64,000 nt of DNA from assembly GCF_022539665.2 (NCBI RefSeq), contig NC_081334.1, forward strand, positions 1,178,001 to 1,242,000. The letters run 5' to 3'. Under the pieces are notes generated by a model. The model was not told where the DNA came from, ran no database searches, and worked only from the letters and a program-made list of their open reading frames with translations. This DNA is from Daphnia carinata (taxonomy: Eukaryota; Arthropoda; Branchiopoda; Diplostraca; Daphniidae). A program made the translations under genes and the position numbers. Positions 47,586-61,415 of the stretch are shown here, in pieces; the first letter of the stretch is position 1, and every line of letters starts with the position of its first letter.

Positions 47586-50500
47586 ATGGTTGCTCCGATG
47601 CTTCTCCTCGGATTCGTTTTGATTGCGTGCATCCGCGCCGGTAAGTTTGAATTATTTTTCCAGAGAATTTCATGTTTCGATCGCCCTGATTCATTTACCT
47701 TCCGCATTTGAATTTAGATTTTTGAACGAACGAGCATTTCATTCGAATTGCCGCGTTCCCCTTTTTCAATTCATTCGTTTTTTTTTTCGCGATGACGGTT
47801 CTCCCGATGAATTAAAACAGTCCCAAAAATTTGAAACTCTCAGTAATCGATGCGTGAAAAGCAACAGGTCTGATGTGTTGGAAAGTTTTCTCTTTCTATA
47901 TTTAACACCCGATCCCTATAAAAAAAAGGGACGCACAACAAGATCTAAATAAAAAAAACAAAATGTTGCACGTCACTTTTCAAGGGTTAGTTAACGATGG
48001 TGTTGGTTCGCTTAGCTCGAGGGCAGGGTGTTAGTCGAGATTCAATCCGTATGCTGATGACCATACATGGTAAGGTATTACCTTGAAAAAAAAAAAAGAG
48101 AGAAGATAACCTTCAACCTGGTTGTTTTTTAAGGGCGGGAGGAATGATAATTTCTCAACACGATGGGTGGTGACGTATCTGCGTTATTTTTCGAAATGGA
48201 CTTTAGCCGAGTGTTGCATACTTGGTGGTAGTGCCCAATTTCGTAAACTGGTTGAAATTGTCAAGCGACGTGTATGGTATTAAGCGTCAATGCGTAGCGA
48301 ATTGTACCGTCACGCTATTTCTTGAAAAAACACAGGCGAGTTGGCCAATGGATTTTCGGGCCTCCTTTTTAGTGTATAGTTACAAGGACTATCGTCTTTA
48401 TTTTTACTCGAGTGTTGCGCTCTTGCGAAAGATGATGAAACTTAATGGGCCACGGCGACCTGTTGAGCCCAAAACACACAAAATTGCCCAGTCCTGACGA
48501 AGGACTGCTGTATAACATCGGCCGTAAATGGAGTTAGGACCTTGAGATGGGGAATGTATAAATAATTTTTTCGAAAAAAAAATATATAGATTTATTTTAA
48601 AGACGTTTCGGAGGGGCGTAGGAGGTTCCAGCGTCCGGTGAAAATTGTCGGGCGTCGACTTCATCAATTTCAAGCGGATGGAATTTTTTTTTTAAGGGGG
48701 GAAGGGAATCTTTTTGTCTTTTCACGGTTTTCCTAACAAACCCCAATGTTTAAAAGATGAAACACAAAACCCAAGCGTGTTGAAATGACGCGTTCATTTG
48801 TTTTACAAAGACAGGACGCTTTGTCTTGGACTATGACGTCAGCAGTCACACGGGGCAAACGGGTATATGCCATTGGAATCGATCTTCAAACTGTTTCTTT
48901 AAAAAAAAAAGGGTTCCAACTTTCACTTGATAGTGTGTGGCCCACGGTCGTAGACACTATAAAACTGTTGACTCGGTTTCCAGTACACGAGAGAGTTTAT
49001 ACCATCAGAGAGAGGGGGGGGGGGCTGGTGACTGGCGCGAAACCAAAACGAATAAACTCGATAGTGATAACAACAAACGGACGAACATGGAGTTTATGGA
49101 TACTGGATAATTCACAAATAGTTTCAGCTATGTGCTCCTCAATATGGAATTGAATTCAATTATTTTTCGAAACGAAAAATGGCAATATTTTCCAATGGAT
49201 GGGGGCATCACTCAGGTTTTCAGCCGCAACCATTTGCTCGTGTGGGAAAAGAAATCGAGTGACCAGGAATTCGATTAGAAAAAAAAACAAAAAAAAAATC
49301 GGATAGAAAGAATTGAAAAATGTGATACATAAGAAGAAGAAGAAGAAAAACGTGACTGCGCGCATAAGGGCCCATCACAACAACTTTCTCTGCTTAGTTT
49401 GGAAAGACGGGAGAGAAAGTTGGATGGACTGTTAATAGCCGTCCTTTTTTTTTTTTTCTTAAAGAAACACGTACGGCACGCACGACGGGATTTGTTTTTT
49501 TCTTTCTTTTCTTTTCCTGTTTTGATTGTTATTTATATTTCTGATTGTCTTTTCTTTTGTGTGTGTGTTTTTTTATGGTTTTTTTTTTCTTTCTTTCTAT
49601 GGTTTCTTATTTGTATGGTGTAGCTGTTTCCGCCCCTGGAAATGTGTAGCAAAACAAAACTAATGATGATCATCAAAAGAAAGATCAGTTGGTTGTCCGC
49701 CTTTTTTTTGTTTTTGCTTTCCGAAAATGACTGAAGAACTTGTTTGGCGGTTTATCTGAGCGTCGCACGAAAAGATCTAGCGACTCATTAAATGCAATTC
49801 CTTTTTGTTTTCCTCTTCGTTGCAGCCGCTTCGTTGTTTCGAATTCAGCAACGCCCTTTGAATCTCAAAGATGTACGGCGTACGAATTTTTTTTTTTTTT
49901 CAAAATGCAGAAATGAAACGAAATCTCGAAAAATGCTCGATTGAAACACGGAAACGAACGTAAAAACTAGCAAAGTGTGAAATGTTTTGCCTTATTATTT
50001 GCGGGGTTAAGCAGGGGAAACACGAAACGATGACGACGTTATCGCGTGTTCAAGCGGACGAGAGAAACAAACGCAGGTGTACCTCGTCAGAAATGCGCAA
50101 GAACTCGCAGAAATCACGAAAGAAAAAAAGATATTCTTTTACATTTCAAACAGACTTCAAGAGGAATAAAAAAGGACTTGGAGCTTTGTGTGTTTCCTGT
50201 TGCGCATTGTGTGCGCGCACAACGACTCAAATCGTTTGCTTTTGTTGTCATAGCGTTGCACATCCGGCCTTTTTCGTCCAGAATGGCCGCTTTTTCAAAG
50301 AGCATAGGGGTTATGCAAAGTTAATGGACATCCGCTGTGTCAACAAAAGTTTTGCCCGAACATGATTTTCTTTTAACAACTGTCAACATGCCCATCTGAC
50401 TTTTTCCCTTTCGTTATTTATTGATGATGTCTTGCTTTTCCGCAGCTACCCTCGGAGACGGACGGACGAGTTTGATCGACGGAAGACCAATCGACTGTAA

Positions 50501-52511
50501 GTCGGCAAACATTTTGCAATGAAAGCAGTGATAGCCATAAGCATAACGCTTTTGTTTTGCATTCAACTATTCGTTTGATAGAAAACTAGTTTTTGATTTC
50601 TCTTGTTATTTTGTTTGTTTCCTTTTATTACATTAGAATACTTCAGGAAAACAAGAAAATAACAAACGAAATTGGCTTCTCCTGAACTGACAGCTATGCT
50701 ACTATAGAAAAACGTCATGCACAGATAACTAGATGTAGACCAGTATAACATTCTTCATAAGAGATATAAGTAGGCCGAACGGCTAGGGGTCCCCCATTGG
50801 CGCAGAGGCTTTACAAGCCCTAGCAGCACATCCGGTTATTACATACAATGAAGCATAGCGGACATTAAAGAATAAAAAAAAAAAAAAAAAAAAGGGACAG
50901 GATCGTTTGTTAGAAACAGGAGAAATAATAAGCCTTCTTATGATCGCATATACTACTGCCGTGCGCTAACGACATGTGTCACTGTTATTAGGTGCTTCTG
51001 TCTGTGTCACAAAATCTTTATTTTCCTATTCTTGTTTTCGTTTTTTTTTTTTGTTTACTTTAATCAAACAGATCGATCGTCCGGCAGTTGCATCGTAGGA
51101 GGCAAAACGTATTTGTCGGAAACTTCTGTGCCACGTGACCATCCTTGTCATTACTGCATCTGTTACGGCGGCAAGATTGACTGCTTCTGGAAACAGTGCG
51201 CCCACATTCCAGACGGATGTCAAGTGATGGCCTTCCAAGACACCTGCAACCCTTCGCTTTACATATGCGGTACGAACGCCAATTGAAACTTTCACAATTG
51301 ATCAATTTCGTCAATTGAAAACAGACTGCCAAAAAAAAAAACTGGTTACGTGACGCTAACGATGGCCCATTGATTTTCATTCAAATTTCGACCGCGTTTC
51401 TTAAATAGATATTCCCGAGAAGGCTCGTGAAGCCCCGATCTACGCACCGCCTCTAGCCGTTCGCCAACAACCGACGTTGCAATCGTTGCCATCAACGAAA
51501 ATCTACACGACAACGAGCCTGTCCACGACGACATCATCACCGCGGCCACGATTAACTCAGCCATCGACAATTGTGCAAACATACGCAAAGCCGGAGGTGG
51601 TTCCCCCTTCGCGGCATCTCGTCCCGCCGGAACGCCAACCGATTGAACCGCCATCCCGTCATTTAACTCCACCCCTGCCATCGGCTGTTGTCCCGCAAAA
51701 GAAATCCATTTCTATTTCGCCCCAACGACGGCCCGTTGTTGAAGTTACAAACAAACAGCCTGCGCAATTCGGGTTAGGAATGAAGAATAAAATGCGTTTC
51801 AGTCGGTCACTGGCCGATGTTAGCTCCGTCCTCGAAACGATGTTACCGCATAACATCCAAGAAGAATTCCCGTTGAACTTCGACCAAGAATTCGTGATTC
51901 GTTTGGTCGAAAGGCAAATCCGCTCAAAGCGATCGATCAACGACGTGGCAAGTGGCAATCATCACCACCATCACCACGACCACCACGAAGAAGAGGATCG
52001 CGGCTGCACCATTCTTGGCATTCATTATCAACTCGGCGAAGTAATCGGTGAGTTTGCGGTCGGTAAGGCAACTCTCACAAGATAAATAGACGGGTACTTC
52101 CAAAACATTTCGCGTCGCAAAAAAGAAAAGAAAAGAAAAGAAAAGGAAAGTTTTGAACGAAAGTCGTCCTTGTGGTCGTCTTTAAATTATTTATGAGGCC
52201 GTAAACAGATGGTTTCTGATGGAGGTGGTCGATTCTAAAAAGATTTGCAGATGAGGCGTGAAACGGTGAAATGCATTTTAGTTGCGTGCTAACGAAGTTT
52301 GAATTGCCGGTTAACAGGTGTGGCCACCGACGTTTGCCGCGAATGCCGATGCGCAGCACAGTCTCTCTTTTGTTCGCCAAAGTGCTGCTTCAAACCGGCG
52401 CCACTTCAGCAGGTGACGGGAGATTTCGTTCGCGTCTTGGAGCAGAGCTCCGCACCAGCCTCGGGATTAGAAGCTCCGCGGCATCCACTTCATTACATCA
52501 AGAGCGAGTGA
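47586..52511 (+). CDS. Secreted protein with two VWFC-type domains
   Basis: Exons 47586-47640, 50446-50496, 51072-51269, 51409-52047 and 52318-52511 join to 378 aa. The first exon is a signal peptide (MVAPMLLLGFVLIACIRA). Exon 3 is a von Willebrand factor C domain: C-IVGGKTYLS, HPCHYCICYGGKIDC, CAHIPDGC, CNPSLYIC. Exon 4 is a Pro/Thr/Ser-rich linker, then a predicted furin-type site (IRSKR, about residue 263), and a histidine run. The end of exon 4 and exon 5 form a second VWFC-like module (CTILGIHYQLGEVIG, then CRECRCAAQSLFC and CCFKP). Such proteins usually bind extracellular ligands such as BMPs; the ligand here is unknown. Intron 1 is 2.8 kb. The stop overlaps a strong donor sequence (GA before GTGAGT), so another C terminus is possible. 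Confidence 0.82.
47641..50445. other. 2.8-kb first intron of the VWFC gene
   Basis: It starts GTAAGT and ends CCGCAG. It is far longer than the other introns of the gene, which range from 139 to 575 bp. It contains many poly-T and poly-A runs and no open frame I recognise. Regulatory elements often sit in long first introns, but none can be read here. Confidence 0.5.
52121..52150. repeat. AAAAG microsatellite in VWFC intron 4
   Basis: About six copies of a five-base AAAAG unit lie in the last intron of the VWFC gene (52048-52317). The intron has normal GTGAGT and AACAG ends. Confidence 0.85.
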
Positions 52512-53404
52512 GTTTCAGAATGCTGACGCAATTATTTCTCCACGCTTATACAGGATAAGGGCAAGCCCCAGGCCGCTTAAAAGAGAGACCATTAATGTGA
52601 TTGAAGCCTTATCCACTTACGTGCTAATCAATAGCAAAAAAAAAAAAAATGTTGCCCTTTCCCCTACCGAGCGCAAAGATGGCTGTTTGGCTAAGACGTT
52701 TCAAGCGGTGAACGCAAGAGAAACTATGAAAAAAACGGATGTATTATAAGATCATTTAGGAATGAGTAAGAATGAATGTAAGATAGTTATCACACAAAAC
52801 TAGTATTTTTGAGGCAAAGATCGGGAAAACAATGTAACCATAATGGTCATCACAAATGGAAAGATCCCGAACAGTCACGTAGTTACGACTCAGATCCTTA
52901 ATGTTAATTTTGAACAGAATTGAAATTGGGCAGACATGGGGGGAAGAAAATTTTTCAGATTTTGGATTGAGTATTGATAAGAAAACGCTTCGCAATCTTA
53001 ATCCTTCCATCGATCTTAAAAACTATAGGTTCGCTTAAATTGCTGCGGTGAAAAAAAAAAAAAAAAAAGTGTCTCAAGAGTCATCTAGTGGCAACAATGC
53101 ACAACGACAACGTGAACGGGAATCTCGGGATTTCGCAGCGACGATGCACAGCGGGAACGCGTTAACGTCCCCAAAATCGTTAGTTTCAATGTACCAATAT
53201 GTTAAACTGTCCTTCTTTCTACTCTATTTTTTTTTCGTTGTGCGAACAACGTTGCTGTCTCGTGCCATTCAATTATTTTGCGAAAAACAAAACGCGACAT
53301 CGGAAAAATCGAATTCATTGGATACGTGTTTGAAAGTTGTAACAATAAACGATTTATAATGAAAAATGGGGTGACTTCTTTGATTGTTTTTTGAGCGCGT
53401 TATT
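52512..53404. other. Convergent 3' intergenic region between VWFC gene and Apaf-1
   Basis: This 893 bp separates the two stop codons of convergent genes. A frame continues from an acceptor-like CAG at 52550-52552 for about 60 codons and could be an alternative VWFC 3' exon, but the implied intron is only 45 bp. An A-run lies at 53051-53068. Otherwise nothing is recognisable. Confidence 0.4.
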
Positions 53405-56400
53405 TCAATGTTGCGATAGTTGATGGAGAATGTATAGGATACCAGAGTCGGACACGGTGACGAGAGCACGGCCGTCACACGAAACGAAAAGTTTGGAGGC
53501 GTAGCGACCTCTGGTTTGAAATTCCACCGTCTGAACTAAGCCATCGAAGTGCGATGATTGCGTGGTGCCAGTGCTAATGAAACGTGAGGAAGAAAAGGAA
53601 GACGTGGAAGAGAAAGAGGAGCCCGGAGTAATGGGCGTTAAAGGGAAGCCCATACCTCCAGCCAAATGGTTGCTCCTGTTGGAGTGCGTCGGGTTACGTA
53701 CACTAGAGGTAGACGTTCCAAAACGAGACGAACTGAAGTCCCACCACGCGATGCGGTCACCCAAAGACACTAGTTGGAAGAACGGAGAGTTTTGACACCA
53801 TTGCAGATCACGAACCCATGACTGATGCGCTTCCAGCGTAGCTTGTAATGTGTTGCGCAGGTAATCAAAAATCTGTTGCACGAGAAACGTAAGATGTTAG
53901 TCCAACCTGACTGAGGAGATAAAAAGGGAAATGTACATACTTCGATTATTCCGTTGTCGTAGCCAATCGCTATTAATTGAACATGATTGGCGAAGCGACA
54001 TACTCGCACTGGCACAAGCTGATGTCCAAGCCGATTTGGATGCCGAAAACCTTTGTTATTTTTTACAGGTTTACTGGAGCGCTATAAAATCATGCAAAAA
54101 TACAAGAAATTAAGCCTCATTCTGGATGGAATAATTCGTTTTAGAATAATAGAAAATTACCGGCTCTGCATCCAAAGGAATGTGTACGATGCGAACTCCT
54201 TCAGTGATGGTTCCCTGGGCCAACCACTGTCGATTGTAGGCACGGTCGACGCAGGTCAAGTTCAAACCAGCATTGTCCAAGATTAGGCTGATTGGATGGC
54301 CATTGTCGATGCTCCACAGTCTTATGCTTCCATCAGCTCCACACACCATAAGTGTTTTTTCGTCAGACTCGATAAAAAAACAATCAGTGACGCCTTTTCG
54401 AGGACCCGTAATAGTAAAAGTCTCATTCTTCGGTTTCCAGATCTAAATAATCAATCGTCAGGAAAAAATACAAACAAGTTTTTACACGGAAATATATAAG
54501 AGATATTTTCAATCCATACCTTAATACAGCCCTCAGAACTGACCGTCAAAAGCAGAATATCAGACGGACTGAATTTCAGCAACGTCACTCTGGCGTCGGA
54601 GTGATGCCCGAGTGTTTTAACTTCTTTCTTGTCAAGCGACATCAGCTTCACTAAACCACTTAAAGTGGACCAGGCCATCATGGAAGCTCTGTGTGATAAC
54701 ACGCACATTTCTACTTGATCCTTACTCGACTCTACATCATTCGTAGTGAGCAATGTTTCACAACTCGATCCACTCACAACCTAAGATACAAGAATTGAAA
54801 TTACTCTGAAGAAAGTAGTAGAGCATGTTGTATTTTTAAAGACATACCTGAATGTGGTTATCCGATCCAACAGTGGCAATCAGAAAGTCACTTGATTGAT
54901 CTGGAGGACACACTGCATGGAAGGCAGTGCACGATAAAGAGCATTCAACTCTTTCAACGTCTGCGACATTCCACACTTTCAGAGTTTTGTCAGCAGAGCC
55001 AGAGAGCAACCATTTCGGTGGCTCATCATTGTTTGTGCTGGGAGAGAAATGTAGAGTATTGACAGTTCTACAAAGCAGAAAGAATAATATTCATTAAAAC
55101 TGCATGAAGTTTCGCTAACGAGATCAAATATTTACCCAGTATGTCCAACATATTCGAAGATCTGTTCAGTTGAATCGATGTTGTAAAGAAGTATGTTATC
55201 TTTGGACGTTGACACAGCTAAGAGCTGTCTGTCATCACTTACGGTGGCGCAGTTATAACAGCAATTGCTATTGGCATTGGCAAGAGAGTTGGTGACGTAG
55301 CCAAAGGAATCAGACTCTCCCTCTTCGTCTGAGGATAATGTCCAGTCAAACCGTAGAATTTCCGTATCCGAAACAGAGAGCAATGATGTATCTGCAATCA
55401 CATAAGTTGAACGATGATATATGACCATAGATATTAAAAGCCTATGGGGATATTTACCTGACAAGAAAGAAATAAACAGAATTCTGGAGCTGGAATTTTG
55501 TGTGTGGAAGGACGCCACGCACGTATACAAAGACACATTTCCGTTCCACAGACGAATGGTTGAATCAGTGCATCCTGTGGCAACAAAAAACCCACAGTCT
55601 GAAAAGCAACACGTGGTGACCGGTTCGGGATGATCCAATACGCCGAGCTCCATACACGCGGTACTGAGCCATATCTACATAATGATGGAAAACAAACAAT
55701 TATTACTTGATGTACAAAAAAATGGAGAAATAGCGAAGCGAATGCTTACGCGCGCTGTGTTATCTAGACCGCAAGAAACTACTAGTGCACCATTTTCAGA
55801 AAATCTCGCTCCCAAAACCTCGTTTGTATGTCCTGTATAGGTCTTCAAACTGTTATCATTCACGAGGCGATCACCGACATCGAACATGTTGTGCCAACTG
55901 TAGAAAATAAAACGATATTAGGAAACGAATACGTGAAATGAAACCAAAAGTTAAAAAATATCAATTGCGTACCTATCCTGTCGCATCCGTGGCGACGGTG
56001 TTTTGTTGGGACGATGCTCAATTTCTGTAAGAAAAATCAAAAGTGCATTCAGGTTTTCATTGAAATCAATTACGATTCCCAACAGCCACCACTAGGAGTT
56101 ATCTAGAGCTCATCACAGTTTTTTACGGTGAAGATTGAATTAGCCAAGCATATTAATGTTTCCGCAGAATGGCAAAAGCAAATATTAGCTATGTTATAGA
56201 ACTTACGCACAATGGCATAAAGAGTTAAGCTAGCGTGCGAAAACGTAAGACTATGGGGGTAAAACAAAGACATTTGAAGTGGGACGGGCTACAACTTAGC
56301 ATTCTCATTCGGGGATCCATTGTGTTTGAAACCCAGAAAAGATCGGCGGAGGGGCAGATCAGAAGCAGCTCTTACCACCGGCAACCAATGTATGAGAACC

Positions 56401-59227
56401 CATGACTATTGTGCATGGAGGGTGAAAGGGTGGTGAAGATGGATGGTCAAGTGGGGTACCGTCCAGTTTGCTGATGACAGCCGAGAGATCCCAGACCTTC
56501 ACCGATCCGTCAGCCGACGACGAGACGAAACGTTTGGCATCCCTGCTCAGTGACAGCTGGTGAATGCTGCCGTTATGTCCCACGAAACGGTGGAGTTCCT
56601 TTCCTGAATCAACGTCCCACATCTAGAAAAGGAAACAAAATATATATTTATATAACACAAATTGTGATATGTGTAACACGAGCAGTCTGCAAAATAAATA
56701 GAAGCTTACGCGAATTTGTCCATCGTCGACTGCGCTGAGCAAACGTTGCCCATCCTGCGTAAAGCAAGCTGCGGTGACGTGACCATAATTTAGTATGGTA
56801 CTACGGAGAACTTGATCCATGCTTTCTTTTGTTTGGCTGCCGACTGAGCGGCTAAATCGGTAAGAACAAAAAATATACAAGAATGATTGAGAGCCAGTAC
56901 AAAATAAAGATTATGAATTACCATTCCAAATAGAATCTGTCCTTGGACAATTTTGCTATTTCTAGGGCATCGTTGTATACGCAGCTGTTCTTCGGCTGCT
57001 GAAGAGCAAGTTGAATGATATCTAAATGACGGCATTGAACCACAATGTGTCCACAGGTTCGAATAAAATGCGTATAGTCTTCGACTCGTTGACTGTTTCT
57101 TCCACTCTGTTTAAAGCAAAGAAGGTTAAGTAAATTCAAACGTAGCATAAAGGGCAATCTCACTTACAGTTTCAGATATGTAATCCTTGTACTTGCGGAA
57201 GTCGTTAAGCAGATCACTGGGTCCAGTAGCACGCAATTTGGCAGATATAAAAGAGAGGTTGAGGTAGACGTGTGGAAAAAGCTCAGTATACTCGGCTTTA
57301 TACAAGTGGTAACCCAAAAACCAAAAAAAATAATTATCATCTGGTAGGGCACCGAAATAATGGTTGCACTCGGCGAAATATGAATCAATAAGCTTGCGAT
57401 GGGCGTCACGCTGTTCTTCAGCGGTCAGATGTGATTTGAGGTAGTCCAACAGAAGATCGTGAATGCCGTACAAAACAACACAATTTGATGACTGTTCCTG
57501 GAAGTGTTGGGCTATCAGCGAATTTGCCACTAAAAGACTAATTCGTTCTTCCATCTCATAGCGGCTACAATTCCATAGAACTTGCAGCACCTGTCAAGAA
57601 ATTTTTTTTTATAATATCTTGGACGTTTTGCAAGATTTAATAATTTACCGGAGCTGGAATGTTGACATCGTCTAAGAAAATAACAAAATCATTCAACGAA
57701 CGCCTGGTCTCCTGATCAAGGTGATCAAAACTTATGGCAATGGCTTCATTAATGGTTTCGTAGTTGTAGGAACCATGCCGCTTCAATTGAGTATATCTCC
57801 TGTCGCGTAATTTTCCCAAGTAGTGATCCCATCTGTGGGCATCGATACGCTGATATTCTCCGCGATCGGCTAAAAGCGGAGCTAGGAGCGAAAGCACCAT
57901 TGGAGAACCTGTTGTAACCAAGCCAACACGTGACGAAGAAGTCTTGACAACATGGTTTTAAATTTATGCTATTTAATACCTTTGCTTTCCAAATAAATAT
58001 CATTTGCCTGTTCTGGCAATTCCTGTGCCGAGATATTAAAGCAATTCGCCAAATAAGACATGGACTCCTCCTGAGTGAAGCCGTCTTGAACTTTCACCAG
58101 CAATACACGTCCGTGAACAACGTCTGTCACGGAAGCATCTCGGGTGGTCATCACTTCACAAAAGCAAATAATTGATTTCATGCTTAGCAAGTTGATAGAT
58201 GTACTTTTCTTACATATCCGGCATCCGAAATCAAAGGCACGGACCACTTCACCTCTCCAAACATCGTCCAGTATTATCAAACTGTTTTTCCGACTAGGAT
58301 CAGTCATAAGGCGGCGAAGACGTTCCGTGGCTTGGTCAACGCTCAGTGGAGGTAGAACGGTGTGGTCAAGTCTCTCGCACAATGCCTACACTCGATATTA
58401 TACAAAACCAATGAACGTAAGACTTTCCAAACGAATCTGCCACGTAGTTTCAATAAACATAAAATATTATTAATTTGTACCTGCATTTTGGTAAGTAAAG
58501 TATCTGTGCCTGTTTGGCCAACTGTCAACCAGTAGACATTATTCCCAAAGGTATTAATCATTAGGTCCATATCTCTCATGGATTCCGCAGCCAAAACTGA
58601 TTTTCCAGCTCCTGCCATACCATGAATGACCACAAATTGACCTTGCGTCATTGCTTTAAGACATTCTCTGATCTGTGCAACCTATCGTCAATTAAAACAT
58701 CTATCAACTGTTGAACACATGATTTAAAGAAAGCTAAACACACTTTTGTGTGACGAGGTATGAGATGTGGTGGCGGGAATGGGATCCCACATTGAATTAG
58801 TGAGTGCTGCAAGCTGTCCGGAGCAGCAAATGGATCACTGTTCAAGTGACTTGCCGCATCTGGACTGTCCCGGTTGTTACACTCACTTAATCTTTCAGCT
58901 ATCCAATCATAGTCTTCTTCCAAAATTTTAACAAAAGTTATAAAGGTCTCTTTCACCCCTATTTCAGGTAGAATATCCAACAATCTACGCACTTTGGCTG
59001 ATTTAGTTTTCTATATGACATGATTGCAAAGTTAGGAATGCTTCAATATTACAGTTAACAAAATGAATTAAAATTGAAATAGTCCATACCTCACAATCTA
59101 CATCTTGCACCTCTTGGACACTTAGTACTCCATAAGCCAAAAGTTTATCTTTTATATAAGTGAAGTCAACATTTTGAACAATGGCATCCCGATTTCTAAG
59201 TAAAGCAGCCTTTTCAACAGTATTCAT
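53405..59227 (-). CDS. apaf1: Apaf-1 / Dark-type apoptosome scaffold, complete
   Basis: It forms the apoptosome that activates initiator caspases in the cytosol. Nineteen exons: 59227-59090, 59010-58744, 58681-58481, 58385-58214, 58153-57980, 57908-57649, 57590-57168, 57106-56922, 56851-56710, 56622-56376, 56024-55973, 55897-55750, 55674-55458, 55391-55136, 55067-54848, 54780-54520, 54442-54161, 54018-53941, 53872-53405; 4191 nt, 1396 aa, every phase consistent. Domains: CARD (about 1-95), NB-ARC with P-loop GMAGAGKS (156-163), Walker B LIILDDVW (238-245) and the LMTTRD sensor (about 260-265), winged-helix and helical parts (about 330-610), then WD40 repeats to the end (GQIRMWDVDSGKELHRFVGH, ADGSVKVWD, TIRLWNG, KTLKVWN, SIRLWS). 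A serine-rich loop interrupts the last repeat (about 1290-1345). Nothing looks broken. Confidence 0.95.
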
Positions 59228-61415
59228 CGTCGGTGTTAACGTATTAGACTAAATTCAAATGTGCCCAGCTTCAAAGGATAAAGAGCATGTTTAGCTATTT
59301 CTCCTAAAATACGGCAAATAGGCTGCGCAATCCTACAGTTCCTCAAAGTTGTTTCAACTGTCAGGGATAACAAAATCTGAAATCATAGTAATAAGCTTAC
59401 TGTAGTTGAGCTACTACAAGAGAATTATGCATCTAAACAAATGAAAAACGGGAACTGGCAAAACTTTCCTATGTTTCCCTATGGCCTAGCCTCCCACCAC
59501 CCTTTAACTACCGATCGATTGATCTATATCTTTTGTACAAACAAACTTAAGAAATACAGAAGCTACACAAATAAAACGGGTTCAAAGCAATCTACGTTGA
59601 TCAGATTCTGCTGGTTCGAGAGAGTGTTCAGTTAAAGGGATGTTTTACGACATAATCTTCGTTATAAGCCATCGCGGTGGTTTCACTTTAGCCTTTTCTT
59701 TATTAAAACGCAAAAAAAAAAATGTAAATGCTCTTTCGCGGATAAGTGTTTACTGTCAATATTACTGGCATTATCTTCGCGTCATCTGGTTTTGGTCAGT
59801 GTTTTTCAGCCAAAACTTACAAGCACAAATACTTTCGTAAGCAAGTACCAGTTAATAAAGTGTGTGACGTAAATGTTGCCAACTATGATTCGCGAGTCTT
59901 TTATTGCGAGTGCTCGCAATACGTTCGCGTTAGTTTTTGCACGAACTACATAAAGAAATAAAACACGACTTGTTAGGAACACGCCTCATAATTAATATAA
60001 GTATTTTTGTTTGATAGGCGTTTTCGTGTACAACGACCTTTTTCGTCACTGCCAATTCTGCTTACAATAGTTGATGGTTGTCGACGCTGTGATCATACAT
60101 CAAAGAGGTAATTTTATTTATGTTGTTTATTCATCGAAGAACAAATGGGTATATAACTTATGTCCCCACAAAATGTCATGTGGCAGTCTGATCCATCTTC
60201 ATCCAGCATAGGTCTTATTGTAGGAGATACAGCAAAAAAAAAATGTTACTACAGAATAAACTCTCATAGTCTCACCCCTTTCAGTTATAGAGCAGGGTAC
60301 TTGAAGCATAATTAAATATGGTTATGATTATTTTTTTTACTATAATGGAATGCTCGGGAAAAATAAACGATAGTTTGATGTGCAACGTTGCTTTTCAACC
60401 GTATTACGCGCTTTCGGAGCTCACCCTAGTACAAACGTAATCTTCCTAGCCCACACTGTCATATTCAATCGATCGAAAAGTCGATGCAGGCTTATTTATC
60501 TCAGCATTGTGCATTTTTATATGTTTGCCAAAGCTTATATAACCGAGCTATCCCAGCAGACATCTCTCGTGTTCGGACACGTATCAGTCATATATTCCTA
60601 AAAGATTTTTTATAGCTACACATAAAATACAGTACATATACTGAACGATATCTAGAATTTTTTTTGTTTCCCAATAACCCCGTGAACTTTACCATCTGGA
60701 GTACTGTGTTTAAGTTTTTATTTTACTTCCTGATGTTTGTTCATGTACTATAGCACCGATGAGACCCACAGGTATATCAGGTCAATCGCCTTTGTTGTTG
60801 TTTTTTTTCTGAGGACAGCTTTTTATTTTCATTCACGAGTACAGTAAAAAAAAATGTTCATACTCATTTTTAAAAAACGGCACAGGATTAGGTTAAAAAG
60901 AAGGCTTCTTGTGCTCGTGATGGAACAATTTGTTGTCCTGCTGGTCGTTTTCGACAGACGAGAGCCTATGGGGGCAAATTGGACATGGTGTATGAACATC
61001 ACGATGAACAGGTAAATATAGTGAACTGCCATTGCGATTCAAACAGGCATAATGGAGCAATATACGTCAAAAAATCCAAATATAAAATTTTCTTGGCAAA
61101 AATGATCCAATCCATATTCACATGACTATATGAATGGCAACCAAAAAAACGACATTAGCATGTGGTGCAATTTCATAAGAATCAGAAAATAATCCGAAAT
61201 GGACGTCGGTGGGTAGACGAGAAAACACATTTTTCATGGTATGTACAATGATGGGTCTTCGAACAAAGAATTGTATAACCCACTCTTTGGAGGATAGAGT
61301 GGGAACGAAGAGACAGTCCATTCCAATTGGCTACAAGCGATTTGGAACTCCATCAATCAAAATTGAAAATCGATTTAGATTAAATGTGCATTATCACGAA
61401 CAAGCTAATCTTAAA
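59228..61415. other. Intergenic between Apaf-1 start and the next gene's stop
   Basis: No exon was recognised in 2.2 kb. The Apaf-1 promoter should lie in the first few hundred bases. The right part may be the 3' UTR of the gene at 61416 onward. Some homopolymer runs are present. Confidence 0.4.

Noticed and set aside
54018-54075. Earlier acceptor for Apaf-1 exon 18 after AACAAAG
   Set aside because: It gives the wrong phase after exon 17; the CAG at 54019-54021 keeps the frame.
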